64,000 bases of DNA from Pseudomonas zanjanensis (GTDB lineage: Bacteria; Pseudomonadota; Gammaproteobacteria; Pseudomonadales; Pseudomonadaceae), in NCBI RefSeq assembly GCF_014268745.2, contig NZ_JABWRB020000001.1, positions 1,240,001-1,304,000 on the forward strand, written 5' to 3'. Both the position numbers and the translations under genes were made by a program. This document shows, one piece after another, positions 33,577 to 42,117 of this stretch; the first letter of the stretch is position 1, and each line of letters begins with the position of its first letter. Below the pieces are notes generated by a model that saw nothing but the letters and a program-made list of their open reading frames with translations, did no database searches and was not told the origin of the DNA.

Positions 33577-34662
33577 ATGCAAAAGACGGGAAAAAAGGGA
33601 CTGTCGTTGGCCAGGAGGCTCTACGTATCGCGCATCCTGGGCCTGACGCTGGGGTTGCTGCTGGTCAGCGCCGCGCTCTATCCCCTCGATCCGCCGCCCT
33701 GGGTCTGGGGCCTCATGCTGTTCAACGGCCTGCTCTGGCCGCACCTGTCCTATGGGTGGGCTCGCCGATGCGCGGTGCCGTACCACGCCGAACACCGTAA
33801 CTTGTTGATCGATGCCTTTCTCGGCGGCTTCTGGGTCGTGGCGATGCAATTCAACCCGTTGCCCACGGCCGTCACGCTGGCGATGATGGCGATGAACAAC
33901 GTCGCCATCGGTGGTCTGCGTTTCCTGCTCGTCGGGGTTGTGGCCCAAGTGGCGGGCATCGCCGTGGGCATGGTGATCTTCCCGTTGACCGGCGTGCCCA
34001 TGACCAGCCCGACGCAGATCTATGCTTGTCTGCCGCTGCTGTGCCTGTATCCGATGGCACTGGGTTGGATCTGCTTTCGCCAGGCCTACACCCTGGGGCG
34101 GCAGAAACGTGAGTTGCTGGCCCTGAGTCGTACCGACAGCCTGACCGGGTTGCTCAACCATGGCGCCTGGAAAGATCGCCTCAACGAGGAGTTCCAGCGT
34201 TGCGGGCGCCATCCAGCGGACGGGACGGCCCATGGCGCGATTGCGCTGATCGACATCGACCATTTCAAAGCCATCAATGACACCTATGGCCACGGCGCCG
34301 GCGACGTCGTGCTGCGCCGGCTCGGCAAGCTGCTCAGGCAGAACCTGCGCGCCGCCGACATTGTCGGGCGTTATGGTGGCGACGAGTTTTGCGTGGTCTT
34401 GCCGGACCTGACCCTGCATAACGCTGTGCAGGCGATGGATGGTTTGCGTGAGCGCTTCGCGACCCTCGGCTACGAGCAGGATCCGGCGCTTAAAGTGAGC
34501 CTGAGTATTGGCCTGGCGGTGTTCAACCCGGCGTATGGCGACGCAACGCTTTGGCTCAACGATGCAGACCAGGCGTTGTATGAAGCCAAGACCAGCGGGC
34601 GCAACCGGGTCACTTGCCACCGGCATCGGCCGGTGCTGGAAACGTCGGCCGTTTCCCTTTGA
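33577..34662 (+). CDS. Membrane diguanylate cyclase, MASE2-GGDEF (AdrA/DgcC-like)
   Basis: Protein of 361 residues. The first 165 residues form a MASE2 domain with about five hydrophobic segments (LYVSRILGLTLGLLLVSAAL, NGLLWPHLSYGWARRCAVPY). The GGDEF domain spans about 185-350, with SRTDSLTGLLNHGAW, IDIDHFKAINDTYGHGAGD and an intact active site RYGGDEF (GGDEF 267-271). An RAAD inhibitory site (258-261) is present, so product feedback is expected. It makes cyclic di-GMP, which commonly drives exopolysaccharide production. The ATG at 33577 has AGAGG; one 33 bases upstream lacks a ribosome site. Confidence 0.92.
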   Translation: MQKTGKKGLSLARRLYVSRILGLTLGLLLVSAALYPLDPPPWVWGLMLFNGLLWPHLSYGWARRCAVPYHAEHRNLLIDAFLGGFWVVAMQFNPLPTAVTLAMMAMNNVAIGGLRFLLVGVVAQVAGIAVGMVIFPLTGVPMTSPTQIYACLPLLCLYPMALGWICFRQAYTLGRQKRELLALSRTDSLTGLLNHGAWKDRLNEEFQRCGRHPADGTAHGAIALIDIDHFKAINDTYGHGAGDVVLRRLGKLLRQNLRAADIVGRYGGDEFCVVLPDLTLHNAVQAMDGLRERFATLGYEQDPALKVSLSIGLAVFNPAYGDATLWLNDADQALYEAKTSGRNRVTCHRHRPVLETSAVSL

Positions 34663-34747
34663 GATGGCCACCTGCTGTCTAGAGCCTTGGTTCATTGTCG
34701 GGTAGGGTGCCTATGGCACTCTTTCGATACGGAACAAGGATGAAATC

Positions 34748-35986
34748 ATGACGATGACCGCTGTTCGCTCCCGCCTGGCCGTCAGCCTCGGCCTGAGCCT
34801 GGCCCTTGGCGCCTTCACCCCCATGGCCTTCGCGCAACCCCATCAACAAATCCTGACCGATGCGCAGCAGTACCAGGGCGAGGCCCTGAAACTGCTGGAG
34901 CGGCTGGTGAATATCGACTCCGGCTCCGGCTATGTGCCAGGGCTGACCCAGGTCGGTGACATTGCCATCGACGAACTGGAAAAGTTGGGCGCTACCATCG
35001 AGAAGGTGCCGAATTCGGACGGTAGCCAGCACATCCTGGCGACCCTCAAGGGCACCGGTAAAGCAAAAATCCTGCTGATGGCCCACATGGACACGGTGTT
35101 CAAGGAGGGCTCGGCCGCCGAACGCCCGTTCCACATCAAGGATGGCCGCGCCTACGGGCCGGGGGTGATGGATGACAAGGGCGGCATCGTCGCCGGGATC
35201 TACGCCTTGAAAGTGCTCAAGAATCTCGATTTCAAGAATTACGCGCAAATCACCTTCCTGCTCGACGCCAGCGAGGAAACCGGCTCGGACGTGGCCACCG
35301 ACCTGATCAAGAAAACCGCCAAGGCCCACGACGTGACCCTCAACCTCGAGCCGGGTCGCCCGGCCGACGGCCTGGTGGTGTGGCGCAAGGGCAGTGCCAC
35401 GGCGCTGGTGGAGGTCAAGGGCAAGGCGTCCCACGCCGGTGTCGCGCCGGAACTGGGGCGCAATGCGGCGATGGAAGCCGCGCACCAGATTCTGCAATTG
35501 GGCAAGCTCGGCGACGCGGAAAAGAAAACCACCATCAACTTCACGGTACTCAAGGCCGGTGACCGGACCAACGTGATCCCCGACCAGGCGAGCGCCAAGG
35601 CCGATGTACGCGCGGCGGTACCGGAAGAATTCGACCGTATCGAAAAAGACCTGGCCCGTGTTTCACAGGACAAGCTGATCGCCGATACCGAAGTCACCAC
35701 CAGCCTCAAGCGCGGCCTGCCGCCGATGCCGCAGACGGCGGAGTCGGACCGATTGATGGCCATGGCCCAGGGCATCTATGGCGAACTGGGGCGCAAACTG
35801 ACCGAAGAAGGCAGTGGCGGCGCGGCGGACGCCAGTCTGTCAGCCGGGGTCGGTACGCCGACGCTGGATGGGTTTGGCATCGTGGGTGGCAATATCCACA
35901 CGCCGGAGGAGTACGCCGAAGTCGAGAGCGTGGTGCCAAGGATTTATCTGTTGTCGCGGATGATCATGGAGTTGGCGGGGCGCTGA
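34748..35986 (+). CDS. cpg2: M20 metallopeptidase, glutamate carboxypeptidase (CPG2-like)
   Basis: Periplasmic zinc peptidase of 412 residues that removes C-terminal glutamate from folates or similar amides. The signal peptide ends near AFA (29). Two-metal ligands are visible: H113 in MAHMDTVF, D142 or D143 in GPGVMDDKGG, E176/E177 in DASEETGS, E201 in NLEPGRP and H384 in GGNIHTPEE. A dimerisation domain (about 215-325) includes GKASHAGVAPELGRNA. AAGGA precedes the ATG by seven bases. Closely resembles Pseudomonas carboxypeptidase G2 in length and motifs; the actual substrate here is not shown by sequence. Confidence 0.88.
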   Translation: MTMTAVRSRLAVSLGLSLALGAFTPMAFAQPHQQILTDAQQYQGEALKLLERLVNIDSGSGYVPGLTQVGDIAIDELEKLGATIEKVPNSDGSQHILATLKGTGKAKILLMAHMDTVFKEGSAAERPFHIKDGRAYGPGVMDDKGGIVAGIYALKVLKNLDFKNYAQITFLLDASEETGSDVATDLIKKTAKAHDVTLNLEPGRPADGLVVWRKGSATALVEVKGKASHAGVAPELGRNAAMEAAHQILQLGKLGDAEKKTTINFTVLKAGDRTNVIPDQASAKADVRAAVPEEFDRIEKDLARVSQDKLIADTEVTTSLKRGLPPMPQTAESDRLMAMAQGIYGELGRKLTEEGSGGAADASLSAGVGTPTLDGFGIVGGNIHTPEEYAEVESVVPRIYLLSRMIMELAGR

Positions 35987-36037
35987 TGCGCTGTGTCGTT
36001 CGGGGTGCTAACCGAGCATAGGGTGAACACCTCGAAA

Positions 36038-36120
36038 CCCTGTGGGAGCGAGCTTGCTCGCGAAAGCGATCTGTCTGTCGATCACATGTTGACTGACACA
36101 CCGCCTTCGCGAGCAAGGGA
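36038..36120. repeat. Type-A REP followed by a truncated inverted copy
   Basis: Complete plus-oriented core at 36038-36068; at 36102-36120 the inverted partner reads CGCCTTCGCGAGCAAGGGA and then leaves the consensus, so the second half is lost. Confidence 0.8.
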
Positions 36121-36184
36121 ATGTGCTGCAAGACTCGGTGGTTGGCTCCTACATCGATGGTAATACGATAAACACAAGGCTTTC

Positions 36185-36311
36185 GTGGCGAGGGAGCTTG
36201 CTCCCGCTGGACCGGTCCGACGCCTCGGGCGCAGCAGGCCCAAGTTTTTTGGTTCAACACACAATGCTTGGGGCTGCTTCGCGACCCAGCGGGAGCAAGC
36301 TCCCTCGCCAC
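36185..36311. repeat. Type-B REPIN, copy 1 of a near-identical pair
   Basis: Inverted type-B cores at 36185-36210 and 36284-36311. The spacer contains CAGGCCCAAGTTTT and ACACACAATGCTTGGGG, shared with the REPIN at 36995-37108. Similarity continues about 30 bases to the left (GATAAACA). The left end of a unit holding the DUF6124-type gene. Confidence 0.9.
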
Positions 36312-36322
36312 GGGGGGATGCG

Positions 36323-36664
36323 CTATGTCGAGGGACGGGCTTCGACGTTGTCCAGCGCTCGGTCTGCCAGCTGTCCACTCAATTCGATCAATTGGTGGAT
36401 GCCCAGGGCAATGTGGCGCCTTGAGCCTTCCAGGTCGAAGGCCAGGTCGTTGAGCATGGCGTTGGCCGAGGCCAGGTTTTCGCTGAGGTTGGCGAGCAGG
36501 GTTTCGGTGTCGACACCGTTGGCGACCGTGAAGAGTTGGCCTTCATCTGCCTCGGGTTTGCTGGGTTTGGGCTTGAGATAGTAGTCGAGGATGCGGTCGG
36601 CGGCTTTGTCGAACGCTTTTGATGTTGGATCGGTATCCGGTGGGTTTGGTGTTGGTTTGAACAT
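36323..36664 (-). CDS. DUF6124/DUF3077-type small protein
   Basis: Protein of 113 residues beginning MFKPTPNPPDTDPTSKAFDK, a start typical of a Pseudomonas-restricted family whose members occur in several copies per genome. The chain is helical: ADRILDYYLKPKP, then NGVDTETLLANLSENLASAN and HIALGIHQLIELSGQLADRA, with no membrane segment or signal. The ATG at 36664 has AAGGAG eight bases upstream. Function is not known to me. The leader is unusually long and structured, and the gene lies between two similar REPINs, so regulation after transcription is likely. Family number is from memory. Confidence 0.75.
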   Translation of the reverse strand: MFKPTPNPPDTDPTSKAFDKAADRILDYYLKPKPSKPEADEGQLFTVANGVDTETLLANLSENLASANAMLNDLAFDLEGSRRHIALGIHQLIELSGQLADRALDNVEARPST

Positions 36665-36672
36665 GGATGAAA

Positions 36673-36868
36673 CTCCTTGGTAATGGGAGCCGCAACCTTT
36701 TGCTACCAAACATTAGGTGGCGGCTATACGCAGGTTGGTAGACCGGGTACCAAGGCAAACCCAGCGCGCCACAAGGGCGCCCCGCGCACAGCCGCCATAG
36801 TAAATATGCCGGAGCTGTGCGCCTTAGTTTTACCCGGGCTACCAAACCCGATCGCTGATTTTCAGCGA
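36673..36868 (-). promoter_or_regulatory. Putative structured, switch-like RNA leader of the DUF6124-type gene
   Basis: On the minus strand the 5' leader can form a three-way junction. Closing helix: GGTAG-CCGGGTA side at 36831-36848 with 36733-36749. Inside it, a 9-bp perfect helix GCGCACAGC/GCTGTGCGC (36784-36792 with 36814-36822, extended inwards) and a hairpin GCGCC-loop-GGCGC (36766-36780). A separate hairpin with TCGCTGA/TCAGCGA arms precedes it (36852-36868). GTTTGGTAGC occurs twice (36838-36847 and 36702-36711); the second copy can pair either with CTACCAACC (36733-36741) or with TACCAA at 36677-36682, which overlaps the ribosome site at 36673-36678. This is a mutually exclusive arrangement as in riboswitches and leader switches. 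Confidence 0.55.
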
Positions 36869-36994
36869 CCCGGAAACAGTAAAGCCCGCCCTCAAGGCGC
36901 ACAAGCCGGCGGATTCTGGCGTAGTTGTAGGCAATGGCGCAAGGTGAGGTCGTTCGGTCTTACGCCGAGATTAATGCGATAAACATAAAGCTTT

Positions 36995-37108
36995 TGTGGC
37001 GAGGGAGCTTGCTCCCGCTGGACTGCGTAGCAGGCCCAAGTTTTTGGTTCGACACACAATGCTTGGGGCGGCTGCGCCACCCAGCGGGAGCAAGCTCCCT
37101 CGCCACAA
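36995..37108. repeat. Type-B REPIN, copy 2 of a near-identical pair
   Basis: Inverted type-B cores at 36995-37021 and 37079-37108, same orientation and same spacer words as the copy at 36185-36311, but 13 bases shorter. Lies between the structured leader and the PstS-OmpA gene. Confidence 0.9.
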
Positions 37109-37138
37109 AAGCGGGTTAGGCGTTTGATGGCGTCGTTG

Positions 37139-38473
37139 CTAGTAAACCCAAACCTCCACCCGCCGATTCCTGACCCGTCCTTCATCCTCGCTGTTGGCCG
37201 CCACTGGCATCAAGGCCCCGAACCCTCGCACTTCCCGTAGCGCCACGCCGTATTTGACCAGTTCCCGTCGCACCGCCATGGCCCGCAGTTTGGACAACAG
37301 GTCGGCCCGGGCCGGGTCGTCCTTGGCGTCGCCAAAGCCCACCAGGGTCACGCGTCGGTCGGCTTTTCCATGCTGCTTTATATAGTCGAGCACGCGCCCC
37401 AGGTCCTGGTGGGCCTTGTTGTCCAGGCTGGCGCTGCCTTCTTCGAAGCGAAAATTCACGGTCAAGCGTTGGGCATGGCGGCTCAGGGCCTGGTAGCCCT
37501 CGGGCATCAGTGCATTCGGTGCGACGGCCATGGCTTGGACGGTCTGGGCGATGAAACCGTTGGCGGCGACGATGGCCTGGCCTTTGTCGCTTTGGGTAAA
37601 CGCCACCAACGCTTCGGCCCAGGGGTTGGTGCCCCAGGGTGGCAGATAGAAGAACAGGCGCCGGGAAAGCGGGTAGTCCTCGGTGGCGATCAGGTGGTTA
37701 AGCGGCAGCATGGGCTGGGATGCGCCGTCGACAATGGCCAGCGCCTTGGCCTGGCGCACGTAGGGCAAACCGATGAAACCGATGCCTTGCGGGTCCTGGC
37801 TGACCGCGTCGGACAACTGTTCGCTGGACTCGAAGCGTCGCGCTGTAGGATCCAGCCGTTTTCCCTGTCGGCTAAGGACCAGTTCCTTGAAGGTGTCGTA
37901 GGTGCCGGACTGCTCATCCCGGGCGTACAGATGAATCGGCCCGCCCGTGCCGCCGACGGCTTCCCAGGTTTTTGCCTCGCCGCTGAATATTCGAGCCAGC
38001 TGTACGGTATCGAGTTGGCGCAGTGGGTTGTGGGGATGAAGGATGATCGCCAGGCCATCGATGGCGATGACTTGTTCGGCGGCAGGACTTTTCAGGTCGC
38101 CCAGGGACGACAAGTCCTTCAGTTCGCTGTCCTTGATCGGCCGGGAGGATGCCGCCAGGTCGGTGCTGGCCTGTTTGAGGGCAGCAAAGCCGGTGCTGGA
38201 GCCGTGGGCCGCGATATCGACCTGCACCCGCCGGCCATCGGCGGTCTGGCCGACGATGCGCTGCTCATTGTCGCGCCCTGTGATTTCGCTGCTGACCCTG
38301 AGTAGCCCCTGGTCCTCCATCAATCCCCTGACCAGCGCCGGTCCCAGCGCCGCACCGATCGTATTGGAACCCTGCAGGCGCAAGGCTGGGCCGTGTTCGG
38401 GAATGGGCAAATTGCCGGCCCATGCCACGAACGGCAGCCAGAGGCCCATGAAAAAGACAACACACAGCCGCAT
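37139..38473 (-). CDS. PstS-like periplasmic binding domain fused to OmpA domain
   Basis: Exported protein of 444 residues with signal peptide ending AWA (about 19). Residues 25-300 are a PBP-like domain of the phosphate-binding type (LRLQGSNTIGAALGPALV, DGLAIILHPHNPLRQL, DEQSGTYDTFKELVL). From about 335 an OmpA/MotB peptidoglycan-binding domain follows: LTVNFRFEEGSASLDN, then LVGFGDAKDDPARADLLSKL, RREL and RNRRVEVWVY. Such a fusion would hold a solute- or ligand-sensing module on the cell wall. No transporter genes are adjacent. Ligand may be phosphate or another oxyanion. Confidence 0.87.
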   Translation of the reverse strand: MRLCVVFFMGLWLPFVAWAGNLPIPEHGPALRLQGSNTIGAALGPALVRGLMEDQGLLRVSSEITGRDNEQRIVGQTADGRRVQVDIAAHGSSTGFAALKQASTDLAASSRPIKDSELKDLSSLGDLKSPAAEQVIAIDGLAIILHPHNPLRQLDTVQLARIFSGEAKTWEAVGGTGGPIHLYARDEQSGTYDTFKELVLSRQGKRLDPTARRFESSEQLSDAVSQDPQGIGFIGLPYVRQAKALAIVDGASQPMLPLNHLIATEDYPLSRRLFFYLPPWGTNPWAEALVAFTQSDKGQAIVAANGFIAQTVQAMAVAPNALMPEGYQALSRHAQRLTVNFRFEEGSASLDNKAHQDLGRVLDYIKQHGKADRRVTLVGFGDAKDDPARADLLSKLRAMAVRRELVKYGVALREVRGFGALMPVAANSEDEGRVRNRRVEVWVY

Positions 38474-38576
38474 GCCGGCACCTGCTGAACCCGAGGAAGT
38501 GCCGGAAGATTAAGTCAGTCAGGTTACTGAAAGGTGACAGGGGTGCTACCTGTTAGCCCGACTCACCACAAATCTC

Positions 38577-38670
38577 CTGTGGGAGCGGGCTTGCTCGCGA
38601 AAGCGGTGTGTCAATCGACATAAATGTTGAATGTGCCGACGCCTTCGCGAGCAAGCCCGCTCCCACAGGG
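38577..38670. repeat. Type-A REPIN
   Basis: Inverted type-A cores at 38577-38607 and 38639-38670, between the PstS-OmpA gene start and the xthA stop, so in the leader side of one gene and the trailer of the other. Confidence 0.9.
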
Positions 38671-38689
38671 GGATGTGGATGCTTCGGAC

Positions 38690-39502
38690 TTAGCCCAACT
38701 GCAACCAGATCGGCGCATGGTCCGAGGGTTTTTCCATGCCCCGCAGCTCGTAGTCCACGCCGGCATCCTTGACCCGTGGCAGCAGGCCGTGGGAGGTGAG
38801 GATCAGGTCGATGCGCAGGCCGCGCTTGGGCTCGTCCTCGAAACCGCGGCTGCGGTAGTCGAACCAGCTGAAACGGTCGGTGACGTCCGGGTTCAGGTGG
38901 CGGAAGCTGTCCACCAGGCCCCAGTTCTTCAGGCGGGCCATCCATTCGCGCTCTTCCGGCAGGAAGCTGCATTTGCCGGTCTTCAGCCAGCGCTTCATGT
39001 TGTCCGGGCCGATGCCGATGTCGCAGTCTTCCGGGGAAATGTTCACGTCACCCATTACCACCACCGGCTGGTCGTTGCTGAAGCGGCTTTCCAGCAGATG
39101 CTGCAGATCGCTGTAGAAACGTTCCTTGGCCGGGAATTTGGTCGGGTGGTCGCGGCTTTCACCCTGTGGGAAATAACCGTTCATGATGGTCACCGGCACG
39201 CCATTGGCATCGGCGAAGGTGCCCCAGATGAAGCGCCGCTGGGCGTCTTCGTCGTCACCTTCGAAGCCTTTGTACAGGCTCAGCGGCGCCTGGCGGGAGA
39301 GCAGGGCGACGCCGTAGTGGCCTTTTTGCCCGTGGTAATGCACGTGGTAGCCCAGGGCCTGCACTTCGGCCAGGGGAAACTGTTCGTCGTGGACCTTGGT
39401 TTCCTGCAGCCCGATCACATCCGGCTGATGCTTCTCGATCAGCGCCGCCAGCTGATGGGGGCGGGCGCGCAGCCCGTTGATGTTGAAGGAGACGATCTTC
39501 AT
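38690..39502 (-). CDS. xthA: Exodeoxyribonuclease III (AP endonuclease)
   Basis: Base-excision repair enzyme of 270 residues, near the 268 of E. coli XthA. Visible motifs are [18 protein letters not shown] with the metal-binding Asn, LQETKV with catalytic Glu, [26 protein letters not shown] and the terminal [10 protein letters not shown] with the catalytic Asp-His pair. It cleaves abasic sites and degrades 3' ends in duplex DNA. The ATG at 39502 begins the conserved sequence; upstream in-frame codons are not conserved-looking. Confidence 0.95.
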   Translation of the reverse strand: MKIVSFNINGLRARPHQLAALIEKHQPDVIGLQETKVHDEQFPLAEVQALGYHVHYHGQKGHYGVALLSRQAPLSLYKGFEGDDEDAQRRFIWGTFADANGVPVTIMNGYFPQGESRDHPTKFPAKERFYSDLQHLLESRFSNDQPVVVMGDVNISPEDCDIGIGPDNMKRWLKTGKCSFLPEEREWMARLKNWGLVDSFRHLNPDVTDRFSWFDYRSRGFEDEPKRGLRIDLILTSHGLLPRVKDAGVDYELRGMEKPSDHAPIWLQLG

Positions 39503-39679
39503 GGTCGGCTGTCCTGGCAAAACTGCGATGCTAGCTGACATGTGGGAAGGGAGCTAGCGTGGCAGTAGGACAAATGCGCTGCTAATGTCCTTTGCACGTA
39601 GGAACGATCACGATCCTATCGAGCTCGTACTCAATAAGAGCAGGGCCTTACCGAGCCTCGCCCCAGGAGATCCAACGCC

Positions 39680-40324
39680 ATGCCTGAAACCGCCATCGCC
39701 GACGTCCATATGCTCGACAGTGGTTATTCCCGTGAAGCCCGTTCGTTGCTGTACCAGGCCTATCGCCATGAGCCGACCTTCAGCTACCTGTTCGAATCCG
39801 AGCGTCCCGGTTATGAACAGCGGGTACGGGCCACGGTGCGTGAGCTGGTCAAGCAGCATTTTCTCCAGGACCTGCCGGCCATCGGCCTGCTGGTCAACGA
39901 CCGCCTGATCGGCATCGCCCTGATCGCCCCGCCACAGCGGCGCCTGGGCATCACTGAAAGCTGGGCCTGGCGCCTGCGCATGGTCTTGAGCACTGGTTTT
40001 CGTTGCACAAGGCGCTACTTGGACTATCACGCAGCGGTGCTGGCCTGCCTGCCGTCCGATGCGGTCCATGTACTGCCGCTGCTGGGGGTGCACCCACAGT
40101 TCCAGGGCAAGCATTTCGGCGAACAGTTGCTCACGGCGGTGCATAACTGGTGTGCGGTGGACGAACATTCCCGGGGCGTGGTGCTGGACACCGGCAACCC
40201 GCGTTACCTGGAGTTTTATAAACGTCAAGGTTACGAGGAAATCGGGGAAGTGGCGGTAGGACCGATCCGCGAGCATGTGTTCTTCCACGCCAACCCGCAG
40301 GTTCTGCAAAGCGCAACGGCATAG
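39680..40324 (+). CDS. GNAT-family N-acetyltransferase
   Basis: Protein of 214 residues with the acetyl-CoA-binding core at about 125-200: VLPLLGVHPQFQGKHFGEQL (motif A, Q/R-x-x-G-x-G/A-like) and LDTGNPRYLEFYKRQGYEEIG. The N-terminal half (YRHEPTFSYLFESERPGYE) resembles the group seen in puromycin-N-acetyltransferase-like GNATs. The ATG at 39680 has CAGGAG upstream. It stands alone before tamA; the acceptor is unknown. Confidence 0.85.
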   Translation: MPETAIADVHMLDSGYSREARSLLYQAYRHEPTFSYLFESERPGYEQRVRATVRELVKQHFLQDLPAIGLLVNDRLIGIALIAPPQRRLGITESWAWRLRMVLSTGFRCTRRYLDYHAAVLACLPSDAVHVLPLLGVHPQFQGKHFGEQLLTAVHNWCAVDEHSRGVVLDTGNPRYLEFYKRQGYEEIGEVAVGPIREHVFFHANPQVLQSATA

Positions 40325-40389
40325 TCGGGCGAACTTTTAGGAAATGTCCGGCTCTATCAGGCACCTACGCTCGTGATAGCATCCGCGCC

Positions 40390-42117
40390 ATGAACCGCTC
40401 AGGAAGAATGATCAGTGGTGCGCTCTTGCTGTCCCTCAGCTGCGCGGCCCTGGCAAAAAGTGAATTGGAAGTACGCGTCCAGCCGTCCAACGACGAACTC
40501 AAGGCCAACGTGGAAGGCTACGTTGGTGGCTTGGGTGATCGTGACGAGGAGGCCTTGCTGCGCTTCAGTCGCGGCGCCGAGGAACAGGCGCGCAAGGCCG
40601 CCCAGGCGCTGGGCTACTACCAGCCGCAGATCGACAGTGAGGTCAAGGGCGGCAAGGACCCGCGCCTGGTGCTGACCATCGACCCCGGCGAGCCGGTGCA
40701 CTTGCGCAATGTCACTGTGCGCATCGATGGCCCGGCGGCTTCGCTCAAGGCTTTTCGCGTACCCGGCAACGCCGGCCTGAAACCCGGCGCGGTGCTCAAC
40801 CATGGTCGCTACGAAGACGCCAAGCGGGTCATCCAGAACCAGGCCTCGCGCTATGGCTATTTCAGTGGGCGCTTTACCCAGCAGAAACTCCTGGTAGACC
40901 CTCAGGCGGGCCTCGCCGACATCGAGCTGGTCTACGACAGCGGCCCGCGTTATGCCTTGGGTCCGGTCAGCTTCGAGGGCGACACGCCGTTCGACGAAGA
41001 CTTGCTGCAACGCATGGTGCCGTTCAAGGCCGGCACGGCGTACGATTCCGAACTCATCGCAGAACTCAACCAGGCCCTGCAATCGAGCGGTTATTTCGAA
41101 GGCGTGCGCGTCGATGCCGCGCCCACCGCTGCCACCGATAACGTGATTCCGGTGGCGGTCAAGCTCGACACGCGCAAGCCGCGCACCATGGGCCTGGGCC
41201 TGGGCTTTTCCACCGACGTCGGTCCCCGGGCCAAAGCCAACTGGACGCGTCACTGGGTCAACCCCCAGGGCCACAGTTATGGCTGGGAAGCGGAAGTGTC
41301 GGCGCCCCGGCAGAACGTCGGCCTGTGGTACGACGTGCCGCTGGACCCGCCGCTGACCGACAAGATGCGCTACGCCGGCGGTTATCAATATGAAGAACTG
41401 GCCGGCACCGACAGCCTCAGCAAACTGCTCACCGTGGGCCCGGAATGGCACAGCAAGTTGCCCAGTGGCTGGCAGCGGGTGGTGTCGCTCAAGTGGCAGC
41501 GCGAGGAGTACCGCCTCGGCGACGATGCGGGCCTGAGCACGTTGTTGATGCCCGGCGTGAGTTATTCCTACCTGCGCAGCGACAACCGCATCGACCCGCA
41601 CAACGGCTACCGTTTGCAGTTCGACACCAAGGTCGCCAAGGAAGGCCTGGGTTCGGACAACAACCTGTTATACGGCACCGCCATGGTCAAGGGCCTGACC
41701 ACCGTGTTCGACAAGCATCGGCTGCTGGCTCGGGCGCAGATCGGCGGGAGCGCCACCAATGGCTATAAATCCATTCCGCCGTCCCTGCGCTTCTTCGCCG
41801 GTGGCGACCAGAGCGTGCGCGGTTACGACTACCAGAGCCTGTCTCCGGAGAACTCCGAGGGCGATCGTATCGGTGGTCGCTACATGGTCGCCGGCAGCCT
41901 GGAGTATCAATATTCCATCGCGGAAAAATGGCGGGTGGCGACGTTCATCGACCAGGGCAACTCCTTTAATAGCCTGGAGCTGCCGAGCCTGAAGACCGGC
42001 GTGGGTGTTGGCGTGCGTTGGGTGTCGCCGGTGGGGCCGATCCGCCTGGACCTGGCCCATGCGATGGACGACGAGGGCGGCATTCGATTGCACTTTTCCA
42101 TGGGGCCTGAGCTGTGA
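40390..42117 (+). CDS. tamA: Translocation and assembly module protein TamA
   Basis: Omp85-family outer-membrane protein of 575 residues. A signal peptide (to about 23, CAALAKS) is followed by three POTRA domains (about 25-265), then a 16-strand barrel (about 275-575) with the family GGDQSVRGYDYQSLSPEN motif (RGY of the loop 6 VRGF/Y region, about 473-480) and the final LRLHFSMGPEL ending. With TamB it inserts proteins into, and moves lipid toward, the outer membrane. Its stop overlaps the tamB start. Confidence 0.95.
   Translation: MNRSGRMISGALLLSLSCAALAKSELEVRVQPSNDELKANVEGYVGGLGDRDEEALLRFSRGAEEQARKAAQALGYYQPQIDSEVKGGKDPRLVLTIDPGEPVHLRNVTVRIDGPAASLKAFRVPGNAGLKPGAVLNHGRYEDAKRVIQNQASRYGYFSGRFTQQKLLVDPQAGLADIELVYDSGPRYALGPVSFEGDTPFDEDLLQRMVPFKAGTAYDSELIAELNQALQSSGYFEGVRVDAAPTAATDNVIPVAVKLDTRKPRTMGLGLGFSTDVGPRAKANWTRHWVNPQGHSYGWEAEVSAPRQNVGLWYDVPLDPPLTDKMRYAGGYQYEELAGTDSLSKLLTVGPEWHSKLPSGWQRVVSLKWQREEYRLGDDAGLSTLLMPGVSYSYLRSDNRIDPHNGYRLQFDTKVAKEGLGSDNNLLYGTAMVKGLTTVFDKHRLLARAQIGGSATNGYKSIPPSLRFFAGGDQSVRGYDYQSLSPENSEGDRIGGRYMVAGSLEYQYSIAEKWRVATFIDQGNSFNSLELPSLKTGVGVGVRWVSPVGPIRLDLAHAMDDEGGIRLHFSMGPEL

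Noticed and set aside
33163..34695. 510-codon minus-strand frame opposite the diguanylate cyclase
   Set aside because: Shadow frame; the MASE2-GGDEF gene with intact active site lies on the plus strand.
36543..36902. Minus-strand frame of 119 codons reading through the structured leader
   Set aside because: It overlaps the DUF6124 gene in another frame and its apparent similarity between genomes is better explained by conservation of the RNA helices; it has no good ribosome site.
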